Positions 16,052-25,117 of a stretch of DNA of 64,000 bases are shown here, in pieces. Under the pieces are notes generated by a model. That model searched no databases. It was not told where the DNA came from and saw only the letters and a program-made list of their open reading frames with translations. Both the position numbers and the translations under genes were made by a program. The stretch's first letter is position 1. Each line of letters starts with the position of its first letter. The DNA lies in assembly GCF_029360585.1 (NCBI RefSeq), contig NZ_JAQZSJ010000012.1, forward strand, positions 62,001 through 126,000, read 5' to 3'. The stretch is from Cohnella caldifontis. Its GTDB lineage: Bacteria > Bacillota > Bacilli > Paenibacillales > Paenibacillaceae.

Positions 16052-19000
16052 TTAATTCCGTTCGGCGGGCTTTGGCTCCGCCGCGTGATCGACAGAGGCC
16101 TCTTGGATTTGTTCATAGGCCCAATGCTTAGGCGGGACATCCGCCCATCTTGGCTCCGTACCGGACAGAGGGCCTCGGCCAAGCAGTCTGTTAATGATCG
16201 TCACGGCTTCAGCGCGGGTCAGCGCTTGGTCCGGGCGGAACGTTCCGTCGGGAAAGCCGCTCATCACCCGGGCCGCCTCCGCTTGAGCGATGAACGATTT
16301 CGCCCAATGCCCCTTGGCGTCCGGGAAAATTCCGCCGCCGGACGCGTGGCCGCTTAGCAGCTTGGCTGCAATGCTCGCCATTTCCCCGCGGCTGATCGGT
16401 TGATCCGGCTTGAAGCTGCCGTCGGGGTATCCCTGCATGAGGCCGGACTGCGCCGCCTGAACGATCGCTTCATCCGCCCAGTGGGCCTCGGTTACATCTT
16501 GATAAGCGGGCGTACTCCGGTGATTTTCGGTATGGAACATGCTTGCCAATATCGCTGCCATTTCCGCCCGGGTAATGGACTTGTCCGGACCAAAAGTGCC
16601 GTCGGGGTACCCGGCGATATAGGCTTTGTGCATGTCATTCATCCCCACGACCGTAAAGGTGCTGAACTTCGTGACCGTGAAGCGGATGCCGGGCTTGCCG
16701 GTATCGTCGTAAGCGACGATTTGCCCCCTGACCAACTCTTTGGTTCCATCGCTATGCTCGATGAATACGCCCAAGCTTTTCGTTCGTTGCTCACTCGTCG
16801 TCCAGTCTCCCAAAGGCAGCACGAGCGAAACCGGGCGGCTCGACAGGTTCGTTTCGATCGTCATCGGACGGCCAACGACGTCGATGCCGTCGTTCCCCGC
16901 CGCTTCACGCACTAGCCGTTCCGTCCGCACCCTCTCTTCGATGGTTTTGCGCTCGTTTTCCGCTTTGATCGGCACGACGCGGAAGTAAATGTCATCCTTG
17001 AGCTCGGCGAGCGATTCTTTCGGAATGTCGATTCGCCCGTTGACCGTGTGGATTTCCAGCCCGATTCCCGCGCCCGCCAATTGCTCCGTTGCCGATTTGG
17101 GAAGCGTTACGACCAGTTCCGCCACTTCATCCTTCGGATCGGGTATGACCAGGCGTGCCAAGTCGGAACCCGTTGCCGCAAGCTGCACGACCGTGATTGC
17201 CGCCTGTTCGGGCGTAAAACTCACTTCATCCTTCTTTCTGCCGTTGGCGTCCGTCGTCCGACTAATCAGCGCGTTCGATACAACCGCCCCTTTACCGCCT
17301 TTTCCATCCTCTACATTAATCTTGATCGTCTCTTTTTGCGGGTCGGATGCTGCGCTGCTGTCGGTTGTCGAAGACGACGACGACGACGATGACGTCCGTA
17401 GCCTGATCGTAGCCGTGATCGCCGGGGCGGTAATATTACCTGCTGCATCCCGCAGCTGCATATACACGGTCTTACTGCCGTCGCCGGGGGAGAGCATCCA
17501 ACTCTTTGCCGAAGCAAACGGCTCCCACGGGTTCCACGTAAGGTTGTCGCCGGAGAAACGCATCTGTACGTCTCCCGATCCCATGCCGTCATTGCTTGCT
17601 GCTGTCAAGGTGACGGAGGCGGAGCCGGTTTCCGCCGCTCCGCCGTTAATGCTAAGCGTTCCCGTCGGAGCGGTTTTATCGAACATGACGCTGCTGCCAT
17701 CCGTTGTCGCGGCGACCTGAGCGCCGGCATTCCCTTGCGCATCCTCAAAGTCGATCGTAAACGGGATATTCCCTTCGGCTTCCGTCCCGGCGAACGTATA
17801 CAACACTTGATATACGTTCGCGCTCACCGTCGCCACATCCGCGGACCGGCCTGCTATCGTGACGACCGGAGTGCCGCCCAGCGCTTTGTTGGCTGCAAAC
17901 GTCAATGTAACGGTATCGCCGGTTTTCGCGAATCGGGGAGCCGGGTTGCTGCTCGATAAGCTTACCGGCGTCAGTACGAGGGGCGCTTCCGCCATCGGCA
18001 TTGCGCTCGCTTCGTTGGAATAAGCGTCGCTGGCGCCCCCGTCGTTGCCTGCCTTAACCGCGAAGTAATACACGGTTCCGTTCGCCAAGCCGGTTACGGT
18101 GTAAGTCGTTCCGGTAACGGTCTTGATCGGACTCGCTCCATAGCTGCCGGTCGCCGATCCTTGATAAATGTCGTAATAAGCAGCTCCCGTCACGCTGCTC
18201 CAGCTTAACGCGACTTGCCCGTCTCCGGCCACCGCCGTCAGATCGACCGGCGCCGCAGGCGGAGTCGGAACCAGCGTCCAGCGAAGCTGCGGGTAGCTGC
18301 CTTCGGAGAACGCCCATACCGACGTATCCCAACCGCTCAAAACCGTACCCGATTGCAAAAACGCGGTCGTTTGCCCAGTGCCGCCCGAGCTTGCCGTTTG
18401 TCGGCTCGCAAGTTTATCCCAGTAAGACCCGAGGAACGGATCGCCCATGTTGTTGTTTTGCCCGATCAACCCGCCAACCGAACTGCTTCCCGTAACTTTG
18501 CCCGCCGCAAACGAGTTCGTCAACGTACCCCGGTTTTCGCCGATCAGACCGCCGGTCTGAAGTCCGCCCTGCACTTCGGCTAAGGAGTAACTGTCAATTA
18601 CGGTTCCCCGGCCATCGTTCATGCCGACCAGCCCGCCGATGTCAATCGTGCCGGTGCCGATCACCTTTCCGGTCGAGAAGCTTGCCCGCACGGTCGCCAG
18701 CGGAGCGCCCGACCCGCCGGGACCGACATGGCCGACCAGTCCGCCGACATGAAACGAGCTCGTACCGGCGCCGGTGACCGTACCGTCCACCCGGCAGTAC
18801 TCCACCGTACCTTCCTTCAAATATCCGACCAGTCCGCCCACGTATTCCTCGCCCGTCATGCCGGGGGCGGCCAATTCGACCGTTAGGCGGGTAATTTTCG
18901 CCCCTTTGTCCGCATAGCCGAACAGCCCGACATAATCTTCGCCGCTGCGGCTTGACCATAAGCCGGTAATCTTTTTCCCGTTGCCGTCGAACGTGCCGGT

Positions 19001-19477
19001 GAACGCGAGGCCGGCCGTATTCGCTCCAATCGGCTGCCAGCCCTTCCCCCCGTTGTAGCCGGGACCTCCGCTTGCCAAATAATCCGTCAAATCGATGTCG
19101 TTCATCAGCTTGTACGCTTTATCCAGAGGGTAACTGTCGCGGATCGCAGCCAGCTGCTCCGCCGACGTCACCAGATACGGGTCTTCGGCGGTGCCGCTGC
19201 CGCTGATGGAGGGTACCGACGGATCAGCCGTCCACTTCGCATACAGCGTCACATTGTCCGTTTCTATACTGATCGTGTCGCCTGCAGAGTAACTCAGGCC
19301 GCCGCCGTCCGGCTGCGTGCTCCAGCCTGCGAAAATATAGCCTCTGCGGGCCATGCTTCCCGCTCCTGCCACCGTCGCCGTATCTGCCTGTTCATACAGG
19401 ATGCCGTCGATCGGCGGGCTTCCGACGTTGCTGCCGTTGCCGTCATACGTCACCATATAAAACGGGTCGGACTGCAC
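16052..19477 (-). CDS. SLH surface protein, C-terminal part of a frameshifted gene
   Basis: This open frame (1141 residues from an internal ATG) lacks a signal peptide and any plausible ribosome binding site, and continues the protein of 19450-20436 in another frame. Domains in order: an InlB/Flg_new-type repeat (MVTYDGNGSN to LYAKWTADP), GLUG-type repeats (VGGLVGYLKEGTV, VGGLVGHVG, IGGLVGMNDGRGT, TGGLIGENRGTL, VGGLIGQNNNMG), one fibronectin type III domain, an Ig-like region, the middle region shared with the SLH protein at 12460, and three SLH motifs (IAGYPDGTFGPDKSITRAEM, MQGYPDGSFKPDQPISRGEM, MSGFPDGTFRPDQALTRAEA). It would be a wall-anchored surface protein. With one extra base near 19512 the whole would be about 1460 residues. 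As written, the product is probably not made unless the ribosome shifts frame. Confidence 0.85.
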   Translation of the reverse strand: MQSDPFYMVTYDGNGSNVGSPPIDGILYEQADTATVAGAGSMARRGYIFAGWSTQPDGGGLSYSAGDTISIETDNVTLYAKWTADPSVPSISGSGTAEDPYLVTSAEQLAAIRDSYPLDKAYKLMNDIDLTDYLASGGPGYNGGKGWQPIGANTAGLAFTGTFDGNGKKITGLWSSRSGEDYVGLFGYADKGAKITRLTVELAAPGMTGEEYVGGLVGYLKEGTVEYCRVDGTVTGAGTSSFHVGGLVGHVGPGGSGAPLATVRASFSTGKVIGTGTIDIGGLVGMNDGRGTVIDSYSLAEVQGGLQTGGLIGENRGTLTNSFAAGKVTGSSSVGGLIGQNNNMGDPFLGSYWDKLASRQTASSGGTGQTTAFLQSGTVLSGWDTSVWAFSEGSYPQLRWTLVPTPPAAPVDLTAVAGDGQVALSWSSVTGAAYYDIYQGSATGSYGASPIKTVTGTTYTVTGLANGTVYYFAVKAGNDGGASDAYSNEASAMPMAEAPLVLTPVSLSSSNPAPRFAKTGDTVTLTFAANKALGGTPVVTIAGRSADVATVSANVYQVLYTFAGTEAEGNIPFTIDFEDAQGNAGAQVAATTDGSSVMFDKTAPTGTLSINGGAAETGSASVTLTAASNDGMGSGDVQMRFSGDNLTWNPWEPFASAKSWMLSPGDGSKTVYMQLRDAAGNITAPAITATIRLRTSSSSSSSSTTDSSAASDPQKETIKINVEDGKGGKGAVVSNALISRTTDANGRKKDEVSFTPEQAAITVVQLAATGSDLARLVIPDPKDEVAELVVTLPKSATEQLAGAGIGLEIHTVNGRIDIPKESLAELKDDIYFRVVPIKAENERKTIEERVRTERLVREAAGNDGIDVVGRPMTIETNLSSRPVSLVLPLGDWTTSEQRTKSLGVFIEHSDGTKELVRGQIVAYDDTGKPGIRFTVTKFSTFTVVGMNDMHKAYIAGYPDGTFGPDKSITRAEMAAILASMFHTENHRSTPAYQDVTEAHWADEAIVQAAQSGLMQGYPDGSFKPDQPISRGEMASIAAKLLSGHASGGGIFPDAKGHWAKSFIAQAEAARVMSGFPDGTFRPDQALTRAEAVTIINRLLGRGPLSGTEPRWADVPPKHWAYEQIQEASVDHAAEPKPAERN

Positions 19478-20436
19478 GATAGCTCCGGTCGCGCCGGTCG
19501 CGACGAAGTCGAACCGCCGTAGCCCACCGCATCAAGGTCGTAGGACGTACCCGAGCTGCGGCTTGTCCACGTGATCCCATTCGCGGAGGTGAGAATCGTC
19601 CCGGAAGAACCCACGGCCACATACGTGCCATTCTTATAATAAAGTCCTTTGAGCGCAGCGGTGCTGCCGGAAAACCCGCTCATCCAGAACGTCCCGTCGC
19701 TTGACGTCAGAATCTTACCGTTGGAGCCGGCCGCTACAAATTGGTTATTCCCATATACCACGTCATATAGCTGGCCTGACGCAAAGGGAGAACGATTCAT
19801 CCAATTGGAACCATCTTCAGAGGTGAGTATAGCTGCGGTTGCGCTCGGCCCAATGCCGCTTGCCCCTACGATTGCAAAAGTTCCATTGCCATAAGCGGCG
19901 CCGTACGGCACGAACCCGGGATCCAGCGTCTTCACGGTCCACCCGGTACCATTTGAGGAGGTCAAGACGACCGGCGTGATCACGAGTTCGAAATCATCTG
20001 TATAATCCGTTGCAAATCCGACTGCCACAAACATCCCCTTGCCGTAGACCACATGTTGCAGGGCGGCATCGGTTCCCGAATTTTGCGGGAACCAGGTCAA
20101 TCCGTCAGCGGAGGTGAGAATCGTGCCGCCGGCGCCCACCGCCACAAATTGGCTGCCGGCGAAGACGACGCCGTTAAGCTCATTCGCGGTACCCGAATTT
20201 TGACTCGTCCAGTTGACACCGTCCGGCGAAGTGGCCATTTTTCCGTTGTTGCCTACCGCCACAAACAGCTGGTCTCCGTCTTCGCCTCCATAAACGACCG
20301 AAGTAAGCGGCACCGGCGTTGGCAGCGGACTGCGCACATGCCACTGACTCAAAGGCTGAGCCGAGACGCTTGCAGGAATAACGGGCGCCAACAACAGAAG
20401 GATAATCATGCAAACGTAAAAACGATGCTTCTTCAT
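19450..20436 (-). CDS. N-terminal part of the frameshifted SLH protein (beta-propeller-like repeats)
   Basis: This frame starts with a clear signal peptide (MKKHRFYVCMIILLLLAPVI) after a TTGGAGGATC ribosome binding site. It carries about seven repeats of roughly 40 residues with the pattern FVAVGxxGxIxTSxDGxxW, as in photosystem-stability-factor-like or sialidase-like beta-propellers. The last repeat breaks off at DAVGYGG and ends in an unrelated tail (STSSRPARPEL). In the next frame the repeat continues as FDFVATGATGAIVQS and runs into the 16052-19477 frame. A missing T near 19512-19513 (GGTTTC read as GGTTC) explains the break. It could be a sequencing error, a real mutation or a phase-variable site. 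Confidence 0.88.
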   Translation of the reverse strand: MKKHRFYVCMIILLLLAPVIPASVSAQPLSQWHVRSPLPTPVPLTSVVYGGEDGDQLFVAVGNNGKMATSPDGVNWTSQNSGTANELNGVVFAGSQFVAVGAGGTILTSADGLTWFPQNSGTDAALQHVVYGKGMFVAVGFATDYTDDFELVITPVVLTSSNGTGWTVKTLDPGFVPYGAAYGNGTFAIVGASGIGPSATAAILTSEDGSNWMNRSPFASGQLYDVVYGNNQFVAAGSNGKILTSSDGTFWMSGFSGSTAALKGLYYKNGTYVAVGSSGTILTSANGITWTSRSSGTSYDLDAVGYGGSTSSRPARPELSCSPTRFIW

Positions 20437-20469
20437 TCAAAGATCCTCCAAGAGCAAAGTTTTGCCCCA

Positions 20470-20543
20470 TTTTGTCTCCGCTTACTCTCCTCCCATTGTA
20501 AAATGAAGGACCTTAACAAAACCTTAACAAAACCTTAACAACC
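20470..20543 (-). promoter_or_regulatory. SLH promoter segment, copy 2, with three 11-bp direct repeats
   Basis: Bases 20470-20530 repeat the segment at 15675-15735. Three 11-bp direct repeats CCTTAACAAAA start at 20511, 20522 and 20533, exactly one helical turn apart, upstream of a TACAAT box (20495-20500, minus strand). TTAACA-N5 repeats are the pattern bound by winged-helix OmpR/PhoP-type and SARP-type regulators. The gene immediately upstream (20597-21751) encodes a response regulator of that output class, so it is the natural candidate to bind here. Confidence 0.6.
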
Positions 20544-20569
20544 CCATCTACGGTCAGGTAGATGAGGTT
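20540..20569 (-). terminator. Hairpin after the SARP-type response regulator gene
   Basis: An imperfect 12-bp stem (20540-20551 with 20558-20569, one mismatch) with a 6-base loop lies 28 bases after the regulator stop. In minus-strand direction it is followed by TTGTTAAGGTTTTGTT, a moderate T-rich tract that is also the repeat block of the next promoter. Confidence 0.5.
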
Positions 20570-20596
20570 GAACGGTAGAATGGCTAACGTTGCTTT

Positions 20597-21751
20597 TCAA
20601 GTGATGCCCCTGGTCCGGTCACCGGAAGAAACCAACTGACGGTACACTTCGACGGTCTCGTCCTCCAGTTCCGCGTCGAGACGCTCCCTGACGGCATGTT
20701 TCAATTGACGGTACACCTTGATTCCCTCGTTGCGGTTCCCGTTCTCCAAGTGAAACCGGATCAGCTCGCGCCCGTCTTTCTCGCAGTCCGGCGAAACGGC
20801 AAGCAGGAGCTGCAAACCCTCCATGACGAACGAATGCCGGCCGGTTATCCTGAAATGGCGGATGAGTTCCCGCAGCGCTTGCACGTACTGGGCCGCCAGC
20901 TTTTCCCTTCGCTCGGCAGCCCAGCGGTAATCGCAGTCCCCCAAGTAATCTCCTTTATATAGAGCGGCGAGTTGCTTCAATCGCCGCTCGCCGAGTCCCT
21001 CTCCCCCGATCGTCTCGTCCAGCAGCTCCTGCAGCTCATCGGCATCGCATGCCGCATTCTCAAGTTCGAGCGCGTATCCGCTGTTGGTTTTTTGCAGCTT
21101 GATCCGCGACTCTAAACCGGTTTGCCGCAGATTTTTTCTCAGCATGGAAACGCAGGCGTACAGGTAGCCGCTTGCCTTCTTGACGTCGGCGTCCGGCCAC
21201 AGCGCTTCCAGAATGACGGAGTGCTCGACGGCCTGACCGCGGCAATGCACCAGAAAGGCGCATAGCTCCTTGACTTTGTTCGTCCGCCACGAAAGCCGGC
21301 CGCCGTGCGGGTAACCCGGATGAACGGAGAAGCCGCCCAAACAGGAAATTTTCGTTCCGGCTCCGGGGTCGGTGTTTACCGAATGTTGGGTCACGGCCGC
21401 TTGGAGCCAATTCACCGTGTTGCGCACTCTATCGATTTTGAACGGTTTCAAAATATAGTCCAGCGCCCGGATTTCAAAAGCTTCGATGGCGAAATCCGCA
21501 TAGGCGGTCGAGAAAACGATTTGCAGCTCCGGGCGGACGAGCTTCAGCGCTTTGGCGACTTCCACCCCGCTCATGACCGGCATATCGACATCCAGGAAAA
21601 CGGCGTCTACCCGCTCCGCGCGAATTTGCTCGACGGCGGCAACGGGATTTTGCGACTTCCCGGCCACCTCGATATTCCCGATTTCCAGCAGCAAGATTTC
21701 CAAGAGGTTCAAAGCATGGACCTCATCATCCACGAGCCAAACTCGAAGCAT
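20597..21751 (-). CDS. Response regulator with SARP-like (winged helix plus BTAD) output
   Basis: This 384-residue protein has a receiver domain (MLRVWLVDDE, Asp54 in VFLDVDMPVMSG, Lys in YILKPFKI), then from about 150 a winged-helix Trans_reg_C domain (LSWRTNKVKELCAFLVHCRG, VILEALWPDADVKKASGYLY) and a C-terminal bacterial transcriptional activation (BTAD) region rich in helices. Such proteins bind short direct repeats spaced by one helical turn. The ATG at 21751 follows TATGGAGGAGTACG. No kinase gene adjoins it, so it is an orphan regulator. The genes downstream on the same strand are the two SLH surface proteins whose promoters carry 11-bp direct repeats, which makes them likely targets (inference). 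Bases 21752-21890 hold its promoter region and no gene. Confidence 0.92.
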   Translation of the reverse strand: MLRVWLVDDEVHALNLLEILLLEIGNIEVAGKSQNPVAAVEQIRAERVDAVFLDVDMPVMSGVEVAKALKLVRPELQIVFSTAYADFAIEAFEIRALDYILKPFKIDRVRNTVNWLQAAVTQHSVNTDPGAGTKISCLGGFSVHPGYPHGGRLSWRTNKVKELCAFLVHCRGQAVEHSVILEALWPDADVKKASGYLYACVSMLRKNLRQTGLESRIKLQKTNSGYALELENAACDADELQELLDETIGGEGLGERRLKQLAALYKGDYLGDCDYRWAAERREKLAAQYVQALRELIRHFRITGRHSFVMEGLQLLLAVSPDCEKDGRELIRFHLENGNRNEGIKVYRQLKHAVRERLDAELEDETVEVYRQLVSSGDRTRGIT

Positions 21752-21890
21752 CGTACTCCTCCATAGATTGTCAATCTTTGTCGATTGGCCTCTACTTCTG
21801 ATAGTAAATGTTTATGGAGGAGCGTCAAGCCATTCTTTAATAGAACGTCATGGAATTTCTGCGATCCCGATCCCGTTGCCATCCATCGCC

Positions 21891-23189
21891 TTACCGCCTG
21901 TCCGCGACTGCATCCACCGCCTGCTGAATTTCCCGCAGCGCCGATTCCAAGCTTTGCCCGGACAAGTACCGGTTCACGCCTTCCTGGATCTTCACCTGCA
22001 GCGACTCCGTGGACACCGTATGCGGCCAATACAAGGTGGCGTCCGGACGGGTGACCACCGCCGCGATTTTCGCCACGACCGGATTGTCGATCCGGGCGGA
22101 AACGACGGACGGCACGGCCAACGCGCCCGCGGCCAGCTTCTCCTGGTTGGCCCTGCTGCTCATGAATGCCACGAACCTCTTGGCTTCCTCCGGATGCTCC
22201 GTTTTGGCGTTGATGACGCGGTACGTGCCGACGTTAATGTTGGGCACCGTCTTGTCGCTGCCGGGAACGAGCATGAAGTCGATATCGTAATGGGGATTGC
22301 GCGCCGTGATGCTCGGGATGTCCCAGGTGCCGGTAATGATCATCGCCGCTTTGCCCTGGCCGACCAAGTCTTTGGACTGCTCGTGTTTCATGCCGGACCA
22401 ATCGGGCGGAACGTAGCCCCGGACGATGATCTCCTTCTGCTTCTTGACCGCGTCTACGAACGCGTCGTCCGAAATGAGGATTTGACCGCTCTCGAGCTTC
22501 CTCGTCCAGCCTTCGTCCGCGCCGTTGTTGGACATCATGGAACCCCAGAAAAATTGCGCGGTAGACCATTCGGAATCCATCGCGATCGGGATGTAGCCCG
22601 CCTGCTTCAAGGCTTCGCATACCTGGATGAACTCGTCCCACGTCTGGGGAACGCGCAGGCCGAGCTGCCCGAACAACGTCTTGTTGTATAACAAGCCGTC
22701 GCTGTGCATCACTTCGGGAGCGCCGTATACTTTGCCGCCGATCGTGACCGGTTGGAGCGAGCTGGGGAAAAACTCGTTCAGGAAGCCCGAACCCGTCAGG
22801 TCGAGATACAAATCCTTGCGCAGGGCGCGGAATTCCTCGAACAGGCTCGGAGACCAGGTGTCGAAGACGTCCAGCTTTTCGCCGCCCAGCAGGCGGATTT
22901 TGATGCCGGCCATATAATTGTTGTTCTGGATGAAATCCGGTTCGATCTTGATGTCCGGATTTTGCGCTTCGAACTCCTTAATCGCCTCGTAGTACACTTT
23001 GCCGGCCTGGGCCGTATCCAGCAAATAGCTGGAATAACGGAGGGTAACCGGTTCCTTCGAGCCGTCGTCCCGATCGCCTCCGTTCAGCATGGACACGTCA
23101 AGACGGCTGCCCGGACCGCCGCAAGCCCCCAACAAAAGCGCGATCGCCAAGATCGTCAGCCCAACTCCCCGCCCCCGTCTTCCTGCCAC
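21891..23189 (-). CDS. Second substrate-binding lipoprotein of the sugar ABC operon
   Basis: This 432-residue extracellular binding lipoprotein has a very basic N-terminus (VAGRRGRGVG), a hydrophobic helix and lipobox LLGACGG, and a family-1 solute-binding fold (LFDTWSPSLFEEF-like region, YNKTLFGQLGLRVPQTWDEF, MIITGTWDIPSI, FVAFMSSRANQEKLAAG). I prefer the GTG at 23189, after GGCGAGGGGGAGAGC, to the TTG at 23216. It is the last gene of a run that already has a binding protein first (25118-26440); only weak similarity joins the two. Two binding proteins may give one transporter two substrate ranges, or this one may partner another permease. Confidence 0.88.
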   Translation of the reverse strand: MAGRRGRGVGLTILAIALLLGACGGPGSRLDVSMLNGGDRDDGSKEPVTLRYSSYLLDTAQAGKVYYEAIKEFEAQNPDIKIEPDFIQNNNYMAGIKIRLLGGEKLDVFDTWSPSLFEEFRALRKDLYLDLTGSGFLNEFFPSSLQPVTIGGKVYGAPEVMHSDGLLYNKTLFGQLGLRVPQTWDEFIQVCEALKQAGYIPIAMDSEWSTAQFFWGSMMSNNGADEGWTRKLESGQILISDDAFVDAVKKQKEIIVRGYVPPDWSGMKHEQSKDLVGQGKAAMIITGTWDIPSITARNPHYDIDFMLVPGSDKTVPNINVGTYRVINAKTEHPEEAKRFVAFMSSRANQEKLAAGALAVPSVVSARIDNPVVAKIAAVVTRPDATLYWPHTVSTESLQVKIQEGVNRYLSGQSLESALREIQQAVDAVADRR

Positions 23190-23295
23190 CCGGCTCTCCC
23201 CCTCGCCGCCATTCAACCTCTCGCCGCTTCATCATAGCATTCGGTGAATCCGCGGGACAATGCCGCCGCCAATCGATAGTCTGCCGATAGGCGGG

Positions 23296-24126
23296 TTACA
23301 GTTTGCCGCCGGACGTCGCGATGCCTTCGATGAATTGCTTCTGGAAAATGACGTACACGAGCAGCATCGGCCAGATGGCCAGCACGGCGGCCGCCATGAG
23401 CTGCGGGTAATGGACGGAATAGGCGCTTTGGATTTTGGCCAGCGCGGACGACAGCGTGGCGGCGTCCGCGCTCGTGTTGACGATCATCGGCCACATCAAA
23501 TCCTTGAAGGCGAACAGCGCGGTGAAAATGCCCAAGGCGACGAGGCCGGAACGGACCAGCGGGAGCATGACCCGGACGAACGTCTGCCCGATGCTGCAGC
23601 CGTCCAGCTTGGCCGCCTCTTCCAGCTCCTTGGGCAAGCCCATGAAAAATTGCCGGAGCAGGAACGTGCCGAAGGCGCTGACGAGGCCCGGAAACACGAG
23701 CGCGAAAATCGTGTTCCGCATGCCGAGGGCATCGACCATCAAATATTGCGGGATGATGAAGATTTGCGTGGGCACCATCATTTGGAACAGGACGAGCCCG
23801 AAAAAAAGGCTCCTTCCCGGAAACTTCAGCCTGGCGAAGGCGTAAGCGGCCATCGCGCTGAACAGAAGAGAGCAGACGATCCGCAGCGCCATCATGGCGA
23901 AGGTATTCCAGTAGAGACGGACGAAATCGTACTGCCGCAGCACTTCCGTATAGTTCTCCCATTTCCAGTCGGAAGGGAAAATGACGAACGGGTTCATAGA
24001 GGTCGATTCCGTCGCGGTTTTGAACGAAGTCAGCGCCATCCAGAGAAAAGGCAGAACCATCGCGAAACCGCCCGCCAGCAAGATCGCTTGGACAAGGATT
24101 CGGGAAAATCGGTGAGACGCCGTCAT
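23296..24126 (-). CDS. Sugar ABC transporter permease (MalG type)
   Basis: This 276-residue inner-membrane permease has six predicted membrane helices and the EAA loop (LPKELEEAAKLDGCSIGQTF, about 185-205) that contacts the ATPase. The C-terminus FIEGIATSGGKL is typical of MalG-type proteins. It forms a channel with the MalF-type protein encoded 13 bases upstream. No ATPase gene is in the operon; such transporters normally share a housekeeping MsmX-like ATPase. The gap of about 100 bases to the next binding protein holds no obvious terminator. Confidence 0.93.
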   Translation of the reverse strand: MTASHRFSRILVQAILLAGGFAMVLPFLWMALTSFKTATESTSMNPFVIFPSDWKWENYTEVLRQYDFVRLYWNTFAMMALRIVCSLLFSAMAAYAFARLKFPGRSLFFGLVLFQMMVPTQIFIIPQYLMVDALGMRNTIFALVFPGLVSAFGTFLLRQFFMGLPKELEEAAKLDGCSIGQTFVRVMLPLVRSGLVALGIFTALFAFKDLMWPMIVNTSADAATLSSALAKIQSAYSVHYPQLMAAAVLAIWPMLLVYVIFQKQFIEGIATSGGKL

Positions 24127-24139
24127 CGGATCGTGCCTC

Positions 24140-25051
24140 CTACAAGTATTGGACCCATTTTTTCTGCACCTTCATTTGAATGGCCGTCACGATCAGGATG
24201 AGGACGAGAAGAAGCATGACGATCGCCGAGCCGTAGCCTTTGTTGAAGTATTTGAAAGCGTTGTTGTAGAACAGGTACACCAGGGATACCGTATGGTCAT
24301 AGGCCGGATTCGTCACTTCGATCATCATGTAGATGACGTCGAATACTTGCATGGCCTGAATCATCGAGGTCACGACGACGAAGAACAGCGTCGGCGACAC
24401 GAGCGGCAGCGTGATGACGAAGAACCGCTGGAGCTTGCCGGCTCCGTCGATGTCGGAAGCTTCATAGAAATCCCTTGGGATTTCCTGCAGTCCCGCCAGC
24501 AGGAGCACCATATTGTAGCCGACGACGCTCCAGATGCCGATGACCGCGATCGAGAACATCGCGACGTTCGGATCGGTCGTCCAGTCGACCGCGGACATCC
24601 CGAGCCGGGACAGCCCGTAATTCAACAAGCCGAAATGTTCGTTGTACAGCCATTTCCACACCATGGTGACCGCCGCCGGCGCCGCGACCATGGGAATGAA
24701 ATAGACCGTGCGGTAAAGCGACTTCCCTCTCGTCTTGCCGTTCAGCAGGACGGCGACGAGCATCGCGAACGCGATGCTGAGCGGAACGACCAGCAGGGCG
24801 TACAACAGCGTGTTTCCAAGCGCGTGCCAAACCTGCGGGTCGTGCGCCATTTTCCGGTAGTTGTCGAATCCGACGTATACGTTGCCTTTGCCGAAATCCC
24901 CGCTTTTGAACAGGCTCAAATACGCGGTTTGGCCGATCGGTACGATGTTCAGCACGATCAGGCCGACGATCGTAGGCGCGATCAGGAACCAGCCCCACAA
25001 CCATTCGCTAAGCGTCTGGCTGCGAAATGCTCTTCCGTGCTCCTTGCTCAT
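24140..25051 (-). CDS. Sugar ABC transporter permease (MalF type)
   Basis: This 303-residue membrane permease has about six helices (first at ATPTIVGLIVLNIVPI-like residues 24-45) and the EAA motif FYEASDIDGAGKLQRFF near 205. It pairs with the MalG-type permease 13 bases downstream. The gene follows the binding-protein gene across a perfect 12-bp hairpin. AGAGGAAGAAG precedes the ATG at 25051. Confidence 0.93.
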   Translation of the reverse strand: MSKEHGRAFRSQTLSEWLWGWFLIAPTIVGLIVLNIVPIGQTAYLSLFKSGDFGKGNVYVGFDNYRKMAHDPQVWHALGNTLLYALLVVPLSIAFAMLVAVLLNGKTRGKSLYRTVYFIPMVAAPAAVTMVWKWLYNEHFGLLNYGLSRLGMSAVDWTTDPNVAMFSIAVIGIWSVVGYNMVLLLAGLQEIPRDFYEASDIDGAGKLQRFFVITLPLVSPTLFFVVVTSMIQAMQVFDVIYMMIEVTNPAYDHTVSLVYLFYNNAFKYFNKGYGSAIVMLLLVLILIVTAIQMKVQKKWVQYL

Positions 25052-25070
25052 CTTCTTCCTCTCCTATCAA

Positions 25071-25101
25071 ATTGCGGCAACCGGGTGAAGGTTGCCGCAA
25101 T
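25071..25101 (-). other. Intercistronic hairpin between binding-protein and permease genes
   Basis: A perfect 12-bp stem (25071-25082 with 25090-25101) lies between the binding-protein stop and the permease start. No T-run follows it on the minus strand, so it probably stabilises the upstream mRNA, which would raise binding-protein output over permease output. Confidence 0.55.
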
Positions 25102-25117
25102 CGACGATTCGCGAAGT

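Noticed and set aside
20511..20543. Origin-like iterons
   Set aside because: The 11-bp direct repeats lie at promoters of two paralogous genes, and no replication gene or DnaA box cluster is near.
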